This document shows positions 42,776 to 51,574 of a stretch of DNA of 64,000 nucleotides, piece after piece. Each line of letters opens with the position of its first letter. The first letter of the stretch is position 1. The position numbers were made by a program, and so were the translations under genes. The DNA is from a virus. The notes under the pieces were generated by a model, which did not search any database, was not told the DNA's origin, and saw only the letters and a list, made by a program, of their open reading frames with translations. Location: the IMG/VR virus record IMGVR_UViG_3300020469_003050, positions 64,001-128,000 of that record. One strand, 5' to 3'.

Positions 42776-44188
42776 TTATTTCTCTCCGATAATCATATAC
42801 CGGTTGTAATGCTCCAATTCTAGTGTCCCAGTGAATATATTTTTAGATAGTTTCAACTCTTTAGCCCAACTATCAACATCTGTTTTAGTATTAACAACTG
42901 TTTCATCTTCATGTTCAATAAAATCATTATTCTGTAATATCACTAGTGTACCCTTTGGAATAGCATTCCACCATTTGTCAAACTCTGCAATATGTTCGCA
43001 ACTTGTATTGATTACACATGTTGGATGACCAATAGTATGTGTTGTATCCATGACTTCGAACTTAACTGCATCACTGTATTTATAATGTTTTATTGGCAGT
43101 GTTTCCTCAGAAAACTTCAATTCTGCTATATCTTTTACGAATGATTTGAACTTCATATTGTCAATTATATACTCTTTATTGAGTGTATCTGCTGGATTAT
43201 CTGTAGTAGGATCACTATCAAAGCTATAGATATTACCTTCAATCTTGCATCTTTCAAACAATAATGCTGGTAAAACTCCATACCAACCTGCACAAGTGTA
43301 AATAGTTTTACCTAAGTTTATATCATAATTATTCACAATGTCAATTAACCACAGTTTAGACTGTAACTGTCCTCTACTAAATGCATCAGTCAACGCTTGA
43401 CCTTCAAATCTTTTAGTCATTTTCTTCATATTCATAGGAATACTATACTTGCCTTCAGTAAGAGTGTGAACTAATTCAAATACTTTTGTTTTAAATATTG
43501 TTGCACTTTTTACGTTAGCAATATCTTCATTAGATTCATCAAAACCCTGAATAACTTTAAATAATAAATATAAGTCTGGATCAGTATCAACTGCAATAAT
43601 ATTTTTTAATGCACTTAATATTTCATCATCAGGGTATTCAATATTCATTATTACTCTGAATAATAATTCTGTTTGTGATTTAATAAAATTATGATTACCA
43701 CAAACATTTTTTAATGCACCTAATCCTTCTTCATCATCTATTATTTTTTCTAGTACATTAAATAATAAAAATACTAAGTCTCTATCAAACTCACCACCTT
43801 CCGCACAAATAGTATTTTTTAAATCATCTAATGTATCTGCATTGTCTGGATACATTCCATTCAAAACTCTAAACACAAGATACATTGATTTTCTATCAAT
43901 AGTTTCACATGCCATAAAGTTTCTTAATGCGTCCAATGAATCATCGTTTTGAGATATTTTGTCTAACACTTTAAACAGGACGAATGTGTTATCACAAACT
44001 TGTCTCTCATAAACGAGATTCATTAGAGCATTCATATTCGCTCTATGTTTCTTACCTAAGAAGTAAGAGCATAAAGTAAATATACTACTGAGTTCCTCAG
44101 TATTAACAACTCTTTCTAATTCAGATAGCATAGGTCTACTATTCCCATAAAGGAGATTTAATCTATCTGCAATTTCATACGGCTTCAT
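42776..44188 (-). CDS. repeat protein with methyltransferase-like C-terminus
   Basis: A 470-residue protein in two parts. Residues about 68-226 hold five copies of a helical repeat of about 35 residues, pattern LFxVLxxI...DDxLxALKN, like HEAT/ARM-type repeats. The C-terminal part (TIYTCAGWYGVLPALL, IYSFDSDP, then CVINTSCEHIAEFDKWWNAIPKG) looks like a class I Rossmann methyltransferase. The gene downstream of its promoter-proximal neighbour (44188) resembles that C-terminal half. The repeats may bind a protein or peptide substrate (inference). Confidence 0.72.
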   Translation of the reverse strand: MKPYEIADRLNLLYGNSRPMLSELERVVNTEELSSIFTLCSYFLGKKHRANMNALMNLVYERQVCDNTFVLFKVLDKISQNDDSLDALRNFMACETIDRKSMYLVFRVLNGMYPDNADTLDDLKNTICAEGGEFDRDLVFLLFNVLEKIIDDEEGLGALKNVCGNHNFIKSQTELLFRVIMNIEYPDDEILSALKNIIAVDTDPDLYLLFKVIQGFDESNEDIANVKSATIFKTKVFELVHTLTEGKYSIPMNMKKMTKRFEGQALTDAFSRGQLQSKLWLIDIVNNYDINLGKTIYTCAGWYGVLPALLFERCKIEGNIYSFDSDPTTDNPADTLNKEYIIDNMKFKSFVKDIAELKFSEETLPIKHYKYSDAVKFEVMDTTHTIGHPTCVINTSCEHIAEFDKWWNAIPKGTLVILQNNDFIEHEDETVVNTKTDVDSWAKELKLSKNIFTGTLELEHYNRYMIIGEK

Positions 44189-45132
44189 TACTTAAGCCCC
44201 ATTTTCAAAAAGAATTGTTTCGATCCAACTGTAATCACTCCACTGTACTGTTCGTATGACATTGGAAATCTTAAGTTGAAATTTTGTGAACTAGGAAAAG
44301 GTCTAGGGACATCTCCTGTTTCGCCAACTAATACCACTCTTTTAGTGTCTGGTATCATATCATACCAATCCTGGAAATTGGTTAGATAACTTACACTGCA
44401 ATTAATGATAGTACCTGGGATCTCATTGTATGGAGTAGATAATTTTCCATCAGCTAAACGTGTTTGAAACTCATTTTCTATATAATTAACCTCAAACAAA
44501 TCTTGCGTATTTGATTTAAATTTCCAATCCTGCAATAATTCTTTTTTGTGAAATTCATCTGCTAAGAACTGACACGTACCATTAATATCGAATGAACGAA
44601 TATTCTCAAATCGCATCTTAGTATCTAAGAGCATAGAACCTAATAATCCCATACCCCCTCCTAATAGATAAACAACACCAATATATTTCTGACCATATAC
44701 GTAAATCATTTGTTGTACAATCCAACTATACAGTTTTGCATTATCTTTATTTGCAAATGTACTCATATCTACGTTAGGATAGTTATATATTATTTCTTTA
44801 AATCTATCGACAATAGTATCATTGTCTGTTAAATTAACGTGTGCTAAGAATTCCATTGCACATCGATAATTATGTAATTGCTGACTTACGTTCTCTAAAG
44901 AATATTCAACTGCCATTTTCTGATAGTCGTATTCTTTTACAAGTAAGTCACGCCTTCTTTTAGTCTTTCTGTTAGGCTTTTCTGTTATTTCAATAGTTTC
45001 ATTTTTAGGAATATCAGGTAATTCTTCTGAACTTATATCTACTGACGGATCTTTACTGTCGTAAAGGTCATCTGACTTTGTAATTTTACTTTTGTCAAAC
45101 CTAGCCTTTCTTCTTTCTTTTATATTACTCAT
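44188..45132 (-). CDS. methyltransferase-like Rossmann protein
   Basis: A 314-residue protein with a charged N-terminus and a Rossmann-like core: IGVVYLLGGGMGLLGSMLL (glycine-rich loop), FENIRSFDINGTCQFLADEF (acidic SAM ribose position) and TIINCSVSYLTNFQDWYDMIPDTKR. The order matches the C-terminal half of the neighbouring 470-residue protein, suggesting a common origin. Catalysis is not proven by any motif. Its ATG is overlapped by the end of the seven-repeat protein gene. Confidence 0.72.
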   Translation of the reverse strand: MSNIKERRKARFDKSKITKSDDLYDSKDPSVDISSEELPDIPKNETIEITEKPNRKTKRRRDLLVKEYDYQKMAVEYSLENVSQQLHNYRCAMEFLAHVNLTDNDTIVDRFKEIIYNYPNVDMSTFANKDNAKLYSWIVQQMIYVYGQKYIGVVYLLGGGMGLLGSMLLDTKMRFENIRSFDINGTCQFLADEFHKKELLQDWKFKSNTQDLFEVNYIENEFQTRLADGKLSTPYNEIPGTIINCSVSYLTNFQDWYDMIPDTKRVVLVGETGDVPRPFPSSQNFNLRFPMSYEQYSGVITVGSKQFFLKMGLK

Positions 45133-47902
45133 TGTTAAAGTCCTGTTTAAATTGAGAATTTAACCAATCATAGTCATTGATTAATCCTAGTTTTTCTGGG
45201 TTGTCTGCGTTCTCACTACCAAACTTTCTGCCAGCGTTTGCTCCTGCAACTGAATACTTACCATACTTTGCATTATCATCAGATACAGTACACCAAGTAT
45301 CTAATCGTTCTTTATCCTCATCTGCTTTGAGATTATGAATAATACCTGAACTCAACTTAGTACACTCTCTGAAAGCAGACTTCCAGGTGTCGTATGGGTT
45401 AGTATTAAATGCGGTGTAGTTAGCAACTACAGGCATAGGTTTAAACTTTTCTGAAATTGATGTAGTAAAGTCAATGTTCCAATCTTTCGCATCACGTAAT
45501 AATTGTGTTGGAAATAATTTAAGTCCACCGAAACCATATATTAATCCATTGATAGGATTTTTAGACTTCCAAACATGAACTGCATCTTCGTCCCACACTG
45601 TAGGAAAGTATTCGAACTTAAATTCATCTAATAATATTGCATCTGCATCAAGTACATAAAACATTTTCGTATCTGCAACTTCGGCCGCACGTTTATGAGC
45701 ATTAAAGATACCTTTAACTCCGTGAACTCGTTTTGCATTTGGTACACGTGAAAGTAATTTAGCATAGTTTTCTTCTGCTTCTTTTTCACGATAGGAAAGA
45801 AACACTACATCAAAGGGTATATCGGCTGATGATGGCGTCTTCGATTTGACTGGCTTTTTATTCTTAAAATTCATCTTACGAATTTTATCATCATCCGGCT
45901 TCAATTCTTTTAGAGCGGCAGTGGGTATAAGGCTCAGTCCACCATATTGATGAACGTAACCAGTGTAGGGATTAGACTTAGGCCATACATGAAAATGTGA
46001 TTTATGGTGTCTGTCTACATAGAATGTTCTACTGAAATCTTCTGTTAATTCTACATCATTATTGATAGCCCAAAAATAACCTGACTTGGTCATCTTCGTT
46101 GCTCTCATATATGCTTTTGCAAGACCTTTACTTGCATCAATTACATCGATATTCTCATGGTCGTTAAAGTACTTGGCATGTTCTTTATACATACCTTCAT
46201 CGAAATAAAATGCAGGATGTCCTACAACTCTACTCGCAACTTCATCAACTCTGATAATATTTTTAAATCTATCGAATGAGAAGTCTTGCTCAGTTAGTTT
46301 AAACTTATCTAAGTGAGGTCTATGAACTAAATATACTCCAGCCTCTTTGCCTTCTTCACTTTTAAATGCAAATACATTTTCGATAGAAAAGATATCGGGA
46401 TAGTAATCAAATTGAAAATCATCTAACAACTCTACCGCGGTATCTATTACCCAATAAAACACTCTACCCTTTGACTGCTTATATGCTTTGAAAGGATCAC
46501 GTGTAAAATACTTTTTAATATTATGTTTATCTGGTATTCTCATACCATAACTATCATGCAGATTTACATTATCTGGATGATAATCTTTATTACTGAATGC
46601 TAATCCACCATGACCTAAATCTTTACCTGTTCTTGCACGTTGTCTCCATATATGTGTTGGACCCAAGTTATATAAATCAGGATAAAAATCATCAATCATT
46701 GGATTAATTAATTTTAAATCTGGATTGACCATCCAGAAAGTATATTCTTTTGCAAGTTTAACTGCTTCTTCAACTGTTCTTGCTTCAACTATTTCTATTT
46801 CTTTTAATCTACCTACAATTAAATCAATATCTTTTTGTTGTTCTTCATCAGGTTTATGAGGAACAAGTCGTACACCGTTACGCACAGGCATACCAGTTGA
46901 TGTATTAACTTTAAAATTATGAATTTTATCTCTATCGTAAATAAATGGATAGAAATTAATATCAAATTCTTCTACATCATCATGAATTAACCAATACATA
47001 TCTGTATCAACTTCGTGACTTAAATCATGCATGTCTTTTGTTCTAATTACAGGAAACTCTAAATCTTTACACATAGCATCTTTTTCATAGACTGCTTTCT
47101 TTTTAAAGTTAAATATTTCGTAATCTTTTTCTTTAAACATAGGACCTTCTTTAGGAAATAATCCTAGTCCATGATATTCACGTGTTAAATTAGTTATTGG
47201 ATTTTGTTTCTGCCATACAACTACTTTTTGTTTCTCTTTATCTAAGCCAAACGCAAAAGAATAATCAAATTCGAATTTATTAAATATTTCTGTATTAGGA
47301 TGAATTAAATAATAAAAATCAGTACGAGTCATTTCTCTGCACTTAGTATGCACATCAACATTATTATCGCCAGTAACTGTTTTTATTTCAGGAAAGCGTT
47401 GTTTTAATCTTTTTAAATTAACTTTACCGTAGTCTTTTTCCCAATAAAATATTTCATATGTTTCTGTTGTTGGTTTATATTTTACGAATTGTTTGGTATC
47501 ATGCTCTTTGAACTCTCCAGTCAAATAATAAGCATCTTTGATATGTTCTTCTGATTGTTTTAATACTTCGCTAGTCTTAAATAATTTGACACCAACAACT
47601 GAACGCCATGAATTTCTTTCATCAGCATTCCAGACATGAGTTATATTTTCATCCCATTCATTGGTCTGAAAGTCATAATCAAAATGTGGATTGACTTCGA
47701 CATCTGGATCAATAACCCAGAAGTGTTTAGTATTAGCAACGGTACCAATTTTCTTGATTGCTGACGTTAACTTAGGGTCATTCCAATCTTCTAAATTGAT
47801 TTTAACCATACGAAAATTAGGGTACTTTTCTTTTATTCTATCGTACCTTTCGTTGGTCTCTCTATCGTTCTTATATGTTAGAAAAAATCCATCGTAAGCC
47901 AT
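45125..47902 (-). CDS. 925-residue protein with seven glycosyltransferase-like repeats
   Basis: Seven divergent copies of a domain of about 100-130 residues, each with a hydrophobic strand plus an acidic signature: FWVIDPDVE (61-69), YYLIHPNTE (197-205), YWLIHDDVE (303-311), FWMVNPDLK (389-397), YWVIDTAVE (483-491), FWAINNDVE (610-618), FYVLDADAI (748-756), then a W/F-rich strand and GGL-x-LFP. The strand-DxD layout resembles the metal/sugar-binding centre of GT-A glycosyltransferases, and the last copy is best preserved. Repeats with degraded DxD may bind rather than transfer sugars. It has its own promoter at 47929. Similar large proteins are found in T4-like cyanophages, as far as I recall. 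Confidence 0.8.
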   Translation of the reverse strand: MAYDGFFLTYKNDRETNERYDRIKEKYPNFRMVKINLEDWNDPKLTSAIKKIGTVANTKHFWVIDPDVEVNPHFDYDFQTNEWDENITHVWNADERNSWRSVVGVKLFKTSEVLKQSEEHIKDAYYLTGEFKEHDTKQFVKYKPTTETYEIFYWEKDYGKVNLKRLKQRFPEIKTVTGDNNVDVHTKCREMTRTDFYYLIHPNTEIFNKFEFDYSFAFGLDKEKQKVVVWQKQNPITNLTREYHGLGLFPKEGPMFKEKDYEIFNFKKKAVYEKDAMCKDLEFPVIRTKDMHDLSHEVDTDMYWLIHDDVEEFDINFYPFIYDRDKIHNFKVNTSTGMPVRNGVRLVPHKPDEEQQKDIDLIVGRLKEIEIVEARTVEEAVKLAKEYTFWMVNPDLKLINPMIDDFYPDLYNLGPTHIWRQRARTGKDLGHGGLAFSNKDYHPDNVNLHDSYGMRIPDKHNIKKYFTRDPFKAYKQSKGRVFYWVIDTAVELLDDFQFDYYPDIFSIENVFAFKSEEGKEAGVYLVHRPHLDKFKLTEQDFSFDRFKNIIRVDEVASRVVGHPAFYFDEGMYKEHAKYFNDHENIDVIDASKGLAKAYMRATKMTKSGYFWAINNDVELTEDFSRTFYVDRHHKSHFHVWPKSNPYTGYVHQYGGLSLIPTAALKELKPDDDKIRKMNFKNKKPVKSKTPSSADIPFDVVFLSYREKEAEENYAKLLSRVPNAKRVHGVKGIFNAHKRAAEVADTKMFYVLDADAILLDEFKFEYFPTVWDEDAVHVWKSKNPINGLIYGFGGLKLFPTQLLRDAKDWNIDFTTSISEKFKPMPVVANYTAFNTNPYDTWKSAFRECTKLSSGIIHNLKADEDKERLDTWCTVSDDNAKYGKYSVAGANAGRKFGSENADNPEKLGLINDYDWLNSQFKQDFNNE

Positions 47903-47928
47903 TGTTGTCCTGTCAAATTCATACTAGT

Positions 47929-47957
47929 ATTATAGCAGATTACGTCTTGCTTGTAAA
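47929..47957 (-). promoter_or_regulatory. minus-strand sigma70-type promoter for the 925-residue protein gene
   Basis: On the minus strand TTTACA (47957-47952), a 17-base spacer, TATAAT (47934-47929). It overlaps the last codons of the carbamoyltransferase gene and precedes the ATG at 47902, which has an AGGA ribosome site. It can drive the genes downstream as far as the radical SAM run. Confidence 0.8.
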
Positions 47958-49466
47958 GACCAAAGTTTTGTAATAATTCGCAAAATCCCTAGCATCTTGC
48001 TCGTTATTGACTATTGGCATACCTTTGATATTCAGTGAAGTATTCAGTAACATAGGACAACCTGTTTTATCATAAAAACGTGTTAATAATTCATGTAGAC
48101 CTGCATGTTGTTCTTTGTTAACTGTTTGGACACGTGAAGTTCCATCTTTATGAATAATTGCTGGAAAATCTTTTGGGTGCTTACACTTAGCTATGAACTG
48201 CATATAAGGACCTGAAGGACCATCGAAATAATCATTCACGTATTCTTCTAATATCATAGGCGCAAACGGTCTGAACTGTTGTCTGCGTTTTATTTCATTT
48301 ACAGTATCTTTTATGTCATTCCCTCTAGGATCTGCACATAAACTACGATTACCTAATGCACGTGGACCGAACTCTGCACGACCTGATGCTATACCACAAA
48401 TAGACCCTTGAAGTAAAGCATTAAGTACATCTTCGACAGGATACTCTCCAGGTATGTCATGTCCAAGATATGGGCTTTTCCATTGAATTCTTTCACGTGA
48501 ATATTTCTGAGCAACACCGATACAACTACCAGCATCGCCAGGATTAGGCATAATCCATACTGACTTGAAATAATCTTTTATCATACTATTCGCACTACAA
48601 TTTAAAGCACAACCACCCATCAGAACTAAATTCTCTGAGTGACACATTGCTTTAGATTTAATTAATATTTCGGATAGTATCATTTCATACACATGTTGCG
48701 TTGCGGCGGCTAAGTCGAATAAGTCTTGTTCCTCTTTTAATTCAGGTAAGAACCATCGACAACCACGATGCAAATTCTGTGTAAATTTAATTAGGGTATT
48801 CTTTTGCATAGTATATCCAACTAATCCAGACTCATGAATAATACCGAACTCATCATATATATGTTGAATTAATTCTTTACCTTCATATAATCTGTGTGGA
48901 TCACCATAAGCGGCCATACCCATTAAAATATATTCATCTTCGTTAGGCTTTAATCCAAGACGTTGAGTCATTGCTGAATAAAATAAACCTATTGAACTTG
49001 GATAACTCTGAGAATATACTTTCTCTAATCTCATTCCATGTCCCTTCCAGAACGTAAGTGTTTCGAATTCTCCTATTGAATCGATAACAACTATCGTAGC
49101 TTCATCATACGGCGAAGTAAAGTAACCACTTGCGGCATGAGTATAATGATGCTTTTGATATTTAATTGGAATATGTTTTAATTGTGGAAACTTTTCTAAG
49201 TATTGACTCGGTAATTCAGACGTATCTAAACTTAATTTCCATTGACCTGCACGTAATTGACGTAATTTTTTAAGCATTGGTTTCTCATACCAAGCAATTA
49301 AATCAGGCTTACCCCCATAATGAATAGCATCTGTTAATAGAGCCTCATTTAAATCAGGGTCATTTTTCTTTTTAGAATAACGTTCCGCATGCCCGGCGAA
49401 TTTAATCTCGCCTTCATCAATAATAGCTACTGCGGCGTCATGATTTATGGCACCACTAATACCCAT
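47940..49466 (-). CDS. carbamoyltransferase (NodU/TobZ family)
   Basis: Carbamoylates a hydroxyl group (sugars in nodulation factors and antibiotics such as tobramycin). At 508 residues it is close to full length: MGISGAINHDAAVAIIDEG at the N-terminus (HDAxA-type metal site), YQKHHYTHAASGY, then LMGGCALNCSANS and FGPRALGNRSLCADPR in the C-terminal (YrdC-like) part. The start at 49466 was preferred to the ATG at 49505, because that extra part lies within the upstream small gene. T4-like cyanophages are known to carry this gene, with an unknown target. Confidence 0.92.
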   Translation of the reverse strand: MGISGAINHDAAVAIIDEGEIKFAGHAERYSKKKNDPDLNEALLTDAIHYGGKPDLIAWYEKPMLKKLRQLRAGQWKLSLDTSELPSQYLEKFPQLKHIPIKYQKHHYTHAASGYFTSPYDEATIVVIDSIGEFETLTFWKGHGMRLEKVYSQSYPSSIGLFYSAMTQRLGLKPNEDEYILMGMAAYGDPHRLYEGKELIQHIYDEFGIIHESGLVGYTMQKNTLIKFTQNLHRGCRWFLPELKEEQDLFDLAAATQHVYEMILSEILIKSKAMCHSENLVLMGGCALNCSANSMIKDYFKSVWIMPNPGDAGSCIGVAQKYSRERIQWKSPYLGHDIPGEYPVEDVLNALLQGSICGIASGRAEFGPRALGNRSLCADPRGNDIKDTVNEIKRRQQFRPFAPMILEEYVNDYFDGPSGPYMQFIAKCKHPKDFPAIIHKDGTSRVQTVNKEQHAGLHELLTRFYDKTGCPMLLNTSLNIKGMPIVNNEQDARDFANYYKTLVFTSKT

Positions 49467-49482
49467 TATTACGGGTTCACGC

Positions 49483-49599
49483 CTATTTATAAATGAACGG
49501 ATCACGCTTCTTTAATTCCTCTAATCTCTTTTTCATTTCTCTACGTCTTTTAAACTCTGTCCAAGGATAAAGAATTATATCAATTATCTTTCTAATCAT
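49483..49599 (-). CDS. 38-residue conserved phage peptide
   Basis: A small basic protein between the SGNH gene and the carbamoyltransferase, not easily seen because of its size. It begins MIRKIIDIILYPWTEFKRRR and ends ELKKRDPFIYK. The first helix is hydrophobic or amphipathic, then very basic. A near copy accompanies the carbamoyltransferase in T4-like cyanophages, as far as I recall. The ATG overlaps the SGNH stop (ATGA). Perhaps a membrane-associated subunit. Confidence 0.8.
   Translation of the reverse strand: MIRKIIDIILYPWTEFKRRREMKKRLEELKKRDPFIYK
49484..49491 (-). promoter_or_regulatory. possible T4-like late promoter motif (TATAAATA)
   Basis: TATAAATA 18 bases before the carbamoyltransferase ATG, in the last codons of the 38-residue gene. 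Those codons may be constrained by the peptide end FIYK, so the match could be chance. Confidence 0.35.
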
Positions 49600-50315
49600 G
49601 ATTTATTTCCTTTAATATCCACATGTAATATCTCTGCCCATTCGGCATGAGCCTCTTCATCTGGATGCATATATCGTTCATCTCCTTCTACAGGAAAGAA
49701 CTTTTTATTTTCATACATATAAGTAAAAAACGTTTGGTCTTCATATATTTTACTCATATCTAATTGTTTATAAACTGAAACCATATCACTTTGCTCACAT
49801 AACTCAGTAAACTTAGTTGGCTCTAATAAATTAGGTGTTAAATTAAGTGAATTAAATATTATATAAGGTATCTTATTAGCAGTAAAGAAATTCTGGAGTG
49901 TCATTAAATGAATTAAATAACAATGAAAATCATATACTGGTGACCAGAAATGCTTCATATACAACTGATTAAATAAATCTAAATCACGGTTGTTTTGCTC
50001 ATCTAAATTAATATTCCCATGATATTCATGCGATGGAATATTATGAACTAATAAATTCTTTTTCTCAATAAAATGCTCTCTACGATTAGGAGCGGTCATA
50101 CCAATAGCAACGAAATCAACTGTTTCTTTATTAACTAATTTATCGCTTATAGTAGTAATAGTATTACGAACAATATAATTATTCGATACCCCACGCTGAG
50201 CCTCAGTCTCTACTCCATCAATATTCATTTTATCAGCTAGAATAAAAGGCCATGCTCGGTCTTTATGGGCTAGACCAGTTCCATAAGTGAAACTGCATCC
50301 GTTTGCATATAACAT
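49596..50315 (-). CDS. SGNH/GDSL hydrolase-like protein
   Basis: A 239-residue protein with the block-I motif MLYANGCSFTYGTGLAH (GxSxT... as in GDSL hydrolases) at the very N-terminus and a later NSLNLTPN region. The C-terminal block with Asp and His may be EDQTFF...HPDEEAHAEW. SGNH enzymes are often acyl or acetyl esterases, which would suit polysaccharide modification beside a carbamoyltransferase. Similar motifs occur in three tandem proteins at 57696-61172. Confidence 0.75.
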   Translation of the reverse strand: MLYANGCSFTYGTGLAHKDRAWPFILADKMNIDGVETEAQRGVSNNYIVRNTITTISDKLVNKETVDFVAIGMTAPNRREHFIEKKNLLVHNIPSHEYHGNINLDEQNNRDLDLFNQLYMKHFWSPVYDFHCYLIHLMTLQNFFTANKIPYIIFNSLNLTPNLLEPTKFTELCEQSDMVSVYKQLDMSKIYEDQTFFTYMYENKKFFPVEGDERYMHPDEEAHAEWAEILHVDIKGNKS

Positions 50316-50325
50316 ATTTTAATCC

Positions 50326-50925
50326 TTATTCATTATTATATCTGAAACAGCCAAGTAATGCAAGTCTTTTTTGGTCTGAATTGACTACTTGATGTTCCCA
50401 ATTAGTATTAATGTACCAGACATCTCCAGGAGTTTGCATTTCTTTTACTACTGCTTTGCGTTTTTTAATCTCAAAACTCTGAATACCATTTAATACACAT
50501 ACAAATCTATCTAATTCAGGTTGGTCTATATGCCAAGGTAAAGTCTCATTTGGCTCCATAACTGCATATCTTAGACGATATACTGGACCACCTAATATCT
50601 TTTCTAAACTTTCAACTGCTGGTTTAAGTCTTAAAAATCTCTCATCTAAGTAATTAAAATCTGTTTCTACAGGCTCATAGTCTGGATCATCATAACGAGT
50701 ACGCTGGAACGTTTGGATATCACGCTGGTCATAACCCGCTGGCATATAAGAATCTTGTTCTTTATACATACCTGAACGTGAACGTAATGCACTAGTAGAA
50801 GCCATAGTCGAACTTGCCGTGTGAAAACAATCTCTAAAAAGATGAATTTCTGGACCCGTAATAGAACCCATATTATCGAATAGGGGTAATTTAATTCTTT
50901 TATTTGCTATTGCTCTGCGATCCAT
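50326..50925 (-). CDS. 2OG-Fe(II) oxygenase, Asp/Asn beta-hydroxylase type
   Basis: A 199-residue protein with LPWHIDQPELDRFVCVLNG (iron ligands HxD, then the Arg), FEIKKRKAV and WYINTNWEHQVVNSDQKRLALLG (distal His and 2-oxoglutarate-binding Arg). The start at 50925 has CAGGAG upstream; a longer reading frame runs into the divergent ACP gene and was rejected. A late-type TATAAATAC lies 35 bases before. First gene of the minus-strand run. Confidence 0.85.
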   Translation of the reverse strand: MDRRAIANKRIKLPLFDNMGSITGPEIHLFRDCFHTASSTMASTSALRSRSGMYKEQDSYMPAGYDQRDIQTFQRTRYDDPDYEPVETDFNYLDERFLRLKPAVESLEKILGGPVYRLRYAVMEPNETLPWHIDQPELDRFVCVLNGIQSFEIKKRKAVVKEMQTPGDVWYINTNWEHQVVNSDQKRLALLGCFRYNNE

Positions 50926-50959
50926 AGGAAACTCCTGATAAATAATATCTGTACATAAT

Positions 50960-50968
50960 GTATTTATA
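50960..50968 (-). promoter_or_regulatory. T4-like late promoter motif (TATAAATAC) for the minus-strand run
   Basis: On the minus strand TATAAATAC, ending 35 bases before the oxygenase ATG. It lies in the short divergent region between that gene and the ACP gene and matches the T4 late consensus TATAAATA exactly. Confidence 0.55.
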
Positions 50969-50980
50969 CAAGAAGGGATT

Positions 50981-51217
50981 ATGAGTAAAACACTAAAAGT
51001 ACTTAAAGAACTAGCATTAAAAGACCATGAGGTAACTCTAACAGAACAACATATTAGTGCGGGAACCAAGTTTTCAGAACTAGGAATAGACAGTTTAGAT
51101 GCAATAGAAATGATGGTATCGCTAGAAGACGAACTAGACATAGAACTCAACAACGACCGATTAGAGAAGATTTCGAACATCGCACAACTAGTAGAGTATC
51201 TACGAGAGTTTGATTAA
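50981..51217 (+). CDS. free acyl carrier protein
   Basis: A 78-residue, acidic, helical ACP. The phosphopantetheine attachment site is intact: S38 in LGIDSLDAIEMMVSLED, and the helix II-III arrangement is normal. A free ACP in a phage is unusual. It faces the minus-strand run (divergent) and could carry intermediates for the acyl ligase and ketosynthase at 18-24 kb, as JamC does for JamA/JamB in terminal-alkyne biosynthesis (family knowledge; the link here is inference). AAGAAGGG precedes the ATG and a terminator-like hairpin follows. Confidence 0.95.
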   Translation: MSKTLKVLKELALKDHEVTLTEQHISAGTKFSELGIDSLDAIEMMVSLEDELDIELNNDRLEKISNIAQLVEYLREFD

Positions 51218-51234
51218 AAGAAAAAGGCAAGGGC

Positions 51235-51270
51235 GTAGCCCGGAGCGAAGCGACTTCTTCGGCAAATTTT
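51235..51270 (+). terminator. GC-rich hairpin and T-run after the ACP gene
   Basis: CCGGAG at 51240-51245 and CTTCGG at 51257-51262 can pair around GAAG/CTTC, although imperfectly, followed by AAA and seven Ts (51264-51270). A terminator of the ACP transcript is likely. Confidence 0.5.
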
Positions 51271-51301
51271 TTTGGAGCTGATAAACAACTGACTTATTAA
51301 T

Positions 51302-51511
51302 ATGAGCAAGATTACCGATACACAGCCAATATACCTCAACCGTACCATAACAGTAGAATACAGTAGACTATGGGGTAGATACACGCTGAACCAAGGTACC
51401 ATGTCAATATTAGATACAGATGACCGTGCTTTAGCTTACTCAATATATCGTAGAAGAACTGGTCAAGATATTACTCTTAAAGAATTCCTAACTTTGGTTA
51501 AATACACATAA
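51302..51511 (+). CDS. small hypothetical protein
   Basis: A 69-residue basic protein (start MSKITDTQPIYLNR). It contains a YSIYRRRTGQDITLKEF helix. No family recognised; no clear promoter or strong ribosome site. Downstream genes of this region are similarly small and unknown. Confidence 0.5.
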   Translation: MSKITDTQPIYLNRTITVEYSRLWGRYTLNQGTMSILDTDDRALAYSIYRRRTGQDITLKEFLTLVKYT

Positions 51512-51574
51512 CAGACTATTAACGATAGAGGATATAGTAACAAACAGAACTAAACCACTTAACTGAGATAAACT

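Noticed and set aside
47906-47916. TTGACA on the minus strand just before the ATG at 47902
   Set aside because: It is downstream of the TATAAT and only a few bases from the ATG, so it is not the -35 of that gene. The real -35 is TTTACA at 47957-47952.
49467-49505. Longer carbamoyltransferase start
   Set aside because: The extra codons lie in the small 38-residue gene; the family N-terminus begins at MGISGAINHDAA.
50926-51180. N-terminal extension of the oxygenase gene at 50326
   Set aside because: It would run into the divergent ACP gene and lacks a ribosome site; the ATG at 50925 has one.
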